Shown: piece after piece, positions 6,464 through 8,432 of the stretch
How the letters are laid out: each line of letters opens with the position of its first letter
Numbering within the stretch: the first letter of the stretch is position 1
NCBI GenBank assembly: GCA_013698305.1
Contig: JACCVC010000327.1
Coordinates: 1-8,432 of the forward strand
DNA length: 8,432 bases
From: Chloroflexia bacterium
GTDB lineage: Bacteria; Chloroflexota; Chloroflexia; Thermomicrobiales; UBA6265
Direction of reading: 5' to 3'
The notes under the pieces: model-generated
Told to the model about the DNA's origin: nothing
Database searches by the model: none
What the model saw: only the letters and a program-made list of their open reading frames with translations
Program-made: the position numbers and the translations under genes

Positions 6464-6907
6464 ATGGAACTTTCTGGTGAACACACATTTGCCGCCCCAC
6501 GCGAGCAGGTGTGGACGTTTTTGCTGGATCCGGACACGCTCCAGTCCTGCCTGCCGGGCTGCGAGGAGCTCGAGGTCATCGGCGAGGAGGAGTATGCCGC
6601 GACGATGAAGATCGGCATCGGCATGATCAAGGGAACCTTCAAGGGCAAGGTCAAGATCAGTGACAAGCAGGAGCCCTCCAGCTATCGGATGACGATCGAG
6701 GGCAAGGGGCCGCAGGGCCAGGTGTCCGGCGACGGCGTCCTGGAGCTTGTTGAACAGGACGGCGGCACGCTGGTCAAATGGTCTGGCGACGCCAACGTGC
6801 GCGGCATGCTTGCCCGCATCGGCAGCCGCGTGATCAAACCCGCCGCGACGACAATCGTCGGGCAGTTCTTCGATTGCCTCGAATCGAAGGCAGCCGCTGC
6901 GTCGTAG
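6464..6907 (+). CDS. CoxG-like SRPBCC protein (CO dehydrogenase subunit G family), short form
   Basis: This is a 147-residue protein of the CoxG branch of the START/SRPBCC lipid-binding fold. Family hallmarks are the opening 'MELSGEHTFAAPREQVW' (1-17), 'LLDPDTLQSCLPGCEELE' (20-37), a central 'IGMIKGTFKGKV' (52-63), and 'LVKWSGDANVRGMLARIGSRVI' split over 103-124. CoxG proteins accompany xanthine dehydrogenase-family hydroxylases and have been linked to membrane attachment and quinone supply for aerobic CO dehydrogenase. Well-studied members are near 200 residues with a hydrophobic C-terminal anchor; this one ends right after the SRPBCC domain with 'ESKAAAAS' and lacks an anchor. The ATG has a strong GAGGAG 7 nt upstream. 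The gene lies 114 bp after the regulator gene and 133 bp before the CoxS-like gene, so co-transcription is likely though not tight. Whether it serves CO dehydrogenase or another hydroxylase cannot be decided here. Confidence 0.92.
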   Translation: MELSGEHTFAAPREQVWTFLLDPDTLQSCLPGCEELEVIGEEEYAATMKIGIGMIKGTFKGKVKISDKQEPSSYRMTIEGKGPQGQVSGDGVLELVEQDGGTLVKWSGDANVRGMLARIGSRVIKPAATTIVGQFFDCLESKAAAAS

Positions 6908-6947
6908 CGCCCTTACGCAGGAACCCAACGGATTCGCCAGAAACAGG

Positions 6948-6976
6948 TTGTCATTCCGAGCGCGGTCGAGGAATCG
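6948..6976 (+). repeat. Dispersed intergenic repeat of the GTCATTCCGAGCG type
   Basis: The segment contains GTCATTCCGAGCG followed by GTCGAGGAATC, with ATTCC (6953-6957) and GGAAT (6970-6974) forming a short inverted repeat. I recognise this pattern (GTCATTCYGAGCGnAGCGAGGAATC) as a common extragenic repeat in several GC-rich bacterial groups. A related core lies at 1862-1914 on the opposite strand. It sits between the coxG-like and coxS-like genes and has no coding content. Recognition is from memory. Confidence 0.55.
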
Positions 6977-6981
6977 CAATC

Positions 6982-7019
6982 TCAATGGAACTCAGGTAGC
7001 GGCGAACCGCGTCCATTGA
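6982..7019 (+). other. Nested inverted repeat in the leader of the CoxS-like gene
   Basis: Perfect 8-nt arms TCAATGGA (6982-6989) and TCCATTGA (7012-7019) enclose 22 nt. Inside is a second perfect stem, GCGG (6999-7002) and CCGC (7007-7010), around a CGAA loop. The predicted RNA fold is a basal 8-bp stem, an asymmetric internal loop (9 nt on the left, 1 nt on the right) and a 4-bp apical stem. It ends 9 nt before the AGGAG ribosome site (7029-7033). It could act in mRNA processing or in translational control. No T-tract follows, so it is not a typical terminator. Confidence 0.5.
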
Positions 7020-7040
7020 ACCCAACAGAGGAGAAACCCG

Positions 7041-7562
7041 GTGTCACCAACGACTATCGATGTCGCAATCAACGTGAATGGGGCGACGCATCAGTTCGAT
7101 GTCGAGCCCCGTACCCTGCTGGTTCATTTCATCCGCGAGAAGGCGGGACTGACCGGCACGCACACCGGCTGTGAGACCGGGCAGTGCGGCGCCTGCACGG
7201 TTCTGCTCGATGGCCACGCTGTCAAGAGTTGCATGGTGCTCGCCGCCCAGGCGACCGGGCACGAGGTGATGACGATCGAAGGTCTTGCCACCTCCGCCAA
7301 TGAGCTGCATCCGCTCCAGACCGTCTTCTGGGAAGAGCACGGGCTTCAGTGCGGGTACTGCACGCCGGGAGTGCTGCTCTCCAGCCTGGCGCTGCTTCGG
7401 CACAATCCGTCCCCGGATGATCATCAGATCCGCCACGCATTGGAGGGCAACATCTGCCGCTGCACCGGCTATCACAACATCATCAACGCGGTACGGGTGG
7501 CGGCCGAACGCCTGACTCCAGACCAGCTCAACGCCCATGCGGCCACGTCGGAGGTGCGCTAA
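7041..7562 (+). CDS. CoxS-like [2Fe-2S] subunit of a xanthine dehydrogenase-family molybdenum hydroxylase
   Basis: This 173-residue small subunit passes electrons from the molybdenum centre to FAD. The plant-ferredoxin-like N-terminal domain (about 5-80) carries one [2Fe-2S] cluster on C44, C49, C52 and C64 (CETGQCGAC...C). The C-terminal four-helix domain carries the second, proximal cluster on C104, C107, C139 and C141 (CGYC...CRC). All eight cysteines are present and spaced as in the family, so it should be functional. The start is GTG at 7041, with AGGAG 7 nt upstream; residues 4-10 (TTIDVAI) begin the first strand. A stem-loop (6982-7019) occupies the leader. The stop codon overlaps the start of the FAD subunit (TAATG), indicating translational coupling. 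The small subunit cannot distinguish CO dehydrogenase from nicotinate, purine, aldehyde or other hydroxylases of this family. Confidence 0.96.
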   Translation: MSPTTIDVAINVNGATHQFDVEPRTLLVHFIREKAGLTGTHTGCETGQCGACTVLLDGHAVKSCMVLAAQATGHEVMTIEGLATSANELHPLQTVFWEEHGLQCGYCTPGVLLSSLALLRHNPSPDDHQIRHALEGNICRCTGYHNIINAVRVAAERLTPDQLNAHAATSEVR

Positions 7563-8432
7563 TGTATCCGGCTCCATTCGACTATCATCGCGCCACCTCG
7601 GTTGATGACGCGCTCACCCTGCTGGCGGAACACACCGACACCGCCAGGCTGCTCGCCGGAGGCCATAGCCTGCTGCCGGTGATGAAGCTGCGCCTGGCCC
7701 AACCCGAGCTGCTGATTGACATCAACGACCTCGCCGAGCTGCGAACCATCTCCGTCGAGGGCGACCAGGTCACGATTGGCGCGATGGTCACGCATCACGC
7801 ACTTGCCACCGACCCGGAGATCGCCAGCGCCGCGCCGCTAGTGGCCGAGATCGCGCACGTTGTCGGCGACCAGCAGGTTCGCAACCTCGGCACGATCGGC
7901 GGCGCCCTGGCCCACGCCGACCCTGCCGCGGACTATCCCGCCGGGATCTTGGCGCTGGACGCGACCATTGTCGCGATGTCCGCCAACGGCGAGCGGACCA
8001 TCCCGGCAGATGCGTTCTTCACCGGATTCCTCACCACCGCGCTCGAACCGACCGAGATCCTGACCGCCATCCGGATACCGCGAACCGGTGACTCGGTCGG
8101 GGTCGCGTATGAGAAGCTGGCGAATCCTGCCTCCGGGTACGCGACCGTCGGTATTGCCGTCGCGCTCACCACTGACAGCGCCGGGAAGATCGCCAGCATC
8201 CGGGTGGGCGTTACTGGCACTGGCCCTTCGGCCTATCGCCCGGAGTCGGTCGAGGAAGCGTTGACCGGCACTGCGGGGGACGACGCCACGCTGAAGGCGG
8301 CGGTCACGACCGCGACCGACGGTATCGACGTGATGGAGGACAAGCATGGTTCAGCCGGCTACCGCGTCCGCGTCACCCAGAACCTGATCCGCCGTGCGGT
8401 GACCCGCGCCCTCGCGACCGCAAACGGGGCGT
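7562..8432 (+). CDS. CoxM-like FAD-binding subunit of a molybdenum hydroxylase, end cut by the window edge
   Basis: This medium subunit carries FAD and passes electrons from the iron-sulfur subunit to the final acceptor. The frame runs 290 codons from the ATG at 7562 to the right edge without a stop. The FAD-binding domain (about 1-175) shows both double-glycine motifs, AGGHS at 32-36 and TIGG at 111-114, the latter within 'RNLGTIGGALAHADPAADYP'. The C-terminal CO dehydrogenase flavoprotein domain (about 180-287) includes 'YEKLANPASGYATVGIAVAL' (183-202), with the tyrosine (Y193) that stacks near the flavin in family structures. Known CoxM proteins are about 285-295 residues, so the stop is probably within a few codons of the edge. 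The ATG overlaps the CoxS-like stop by 1 nt. The large molybdopterin subunit should be sought directly to the right. In the classical CO dehydrogenase operon the order is M-S-L; here S precedes M. Confidence 0.96.
   Translation, partial: MYPAPFDYHRATSVDDALTLLAEHTDTARLLAGGHSLLPVMKLRLAQPELLIDINDLAELRTISVEGDQVTIGAMVTHHALATDPEIASAAPLVAEIAHVVGDQQVRNLGTIGGALAHADPAADYPAGILALDATIVAMSANGERTIPADAFFTGFLTTALEPTEILTAIRIPRTGDSVGVAYEKLANPASGYATVGIAVALTTDSAGKIASIRVGVTGTGPSAYRPESVEEALTGTAGDDATLKAAVTTATDGIDVMEDKHGSAGYRVRVTQNLIRRAVTRALATANGA

Noticed and set aside
6410..6985. Open 191-codon frame on the minus strand opposite the coxG-like gene
   Set aside because: It is a shadow of the CoxG-like gene with no domain or plausible ribosome site.
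7044..7577. Open 177-codon frame on the minus strand opposite the CoxS-like gene
   Set aside because: The opposite strand has all eight cluster cysteines and a ribosome site; this frame has no recognisable motif.

Overview
The window is GC-rich bacterial DNA with two divergent transcription units that meet at a 312-bp intergenic region (5282-5593). I infer a Chloroflexota bacterium, perhaps a Thermomicrobia-like lineage. The grounds are the high GC, cysteine-free Tat-type family 5 binding proteins with an N-terminal 'RSGQLTRRQAMLRGGALGLS'-like stretch, a CoxG/CoxS/CoxM cluster, and GTCATTCYGAGCG-type intergenic repeats. This is recognition from memory, not a database result.

Left unit (minus strand, 5281 down to 1): two paralogous extracellular solute-binding proteins of family 5 (3635-5281, then 1938-3515), then a DppB-type permease (855-1805) and a DppC-type permease that runs off the left edge (1-806). 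Together they are most of a peptide/nickel/opine-class ABC importer. The ATPase genes are not in the window. A strong terminator-like hairpin (3564-3590) lies between the two binding-protein genes, and a long imperfect hairpin (1862-1914) lies between the second one and the permeases.

Right unit (plus strand, 5594 to the right edge): a FadR-subfamily GntR regulator with a metal-type FCD domain (5594-6349), a short CoxG-like SRPBCC protein (6464-6907), a CoxS-like [2Fe-2S] subunit (7041-7562) and a CoxM-like FAD subunit (7562 to the right edge). The last two overlap by 1 bp. They are the electron-transfer subunits of a xanthine dehydrogenase/aerobic CO dehydrogenase-family molybdenum hydroxylase. 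The molybdopterin subunit, which defines the substrate, is not in the window and probably lies just to the right.

Suggested joint role (inference): the regulator controls a module that imports a small organic compound through the ABC system and oxidises it with the molybdenum hydroxylase. True CO oxidation cannot be excluded. However, the order G-S-M, the local GntR regulator and the divergent organic-solute importer fit a catabolic hydroxylase at least as well. Candidate operators are a 19-bp palindrome upstream of coxG (6404-6422) and tandem TGACGTC motifs upstream of the regulator (5524-5537). I saw no tRNA, rRNA, CRISPR array, transposase or phage gene.
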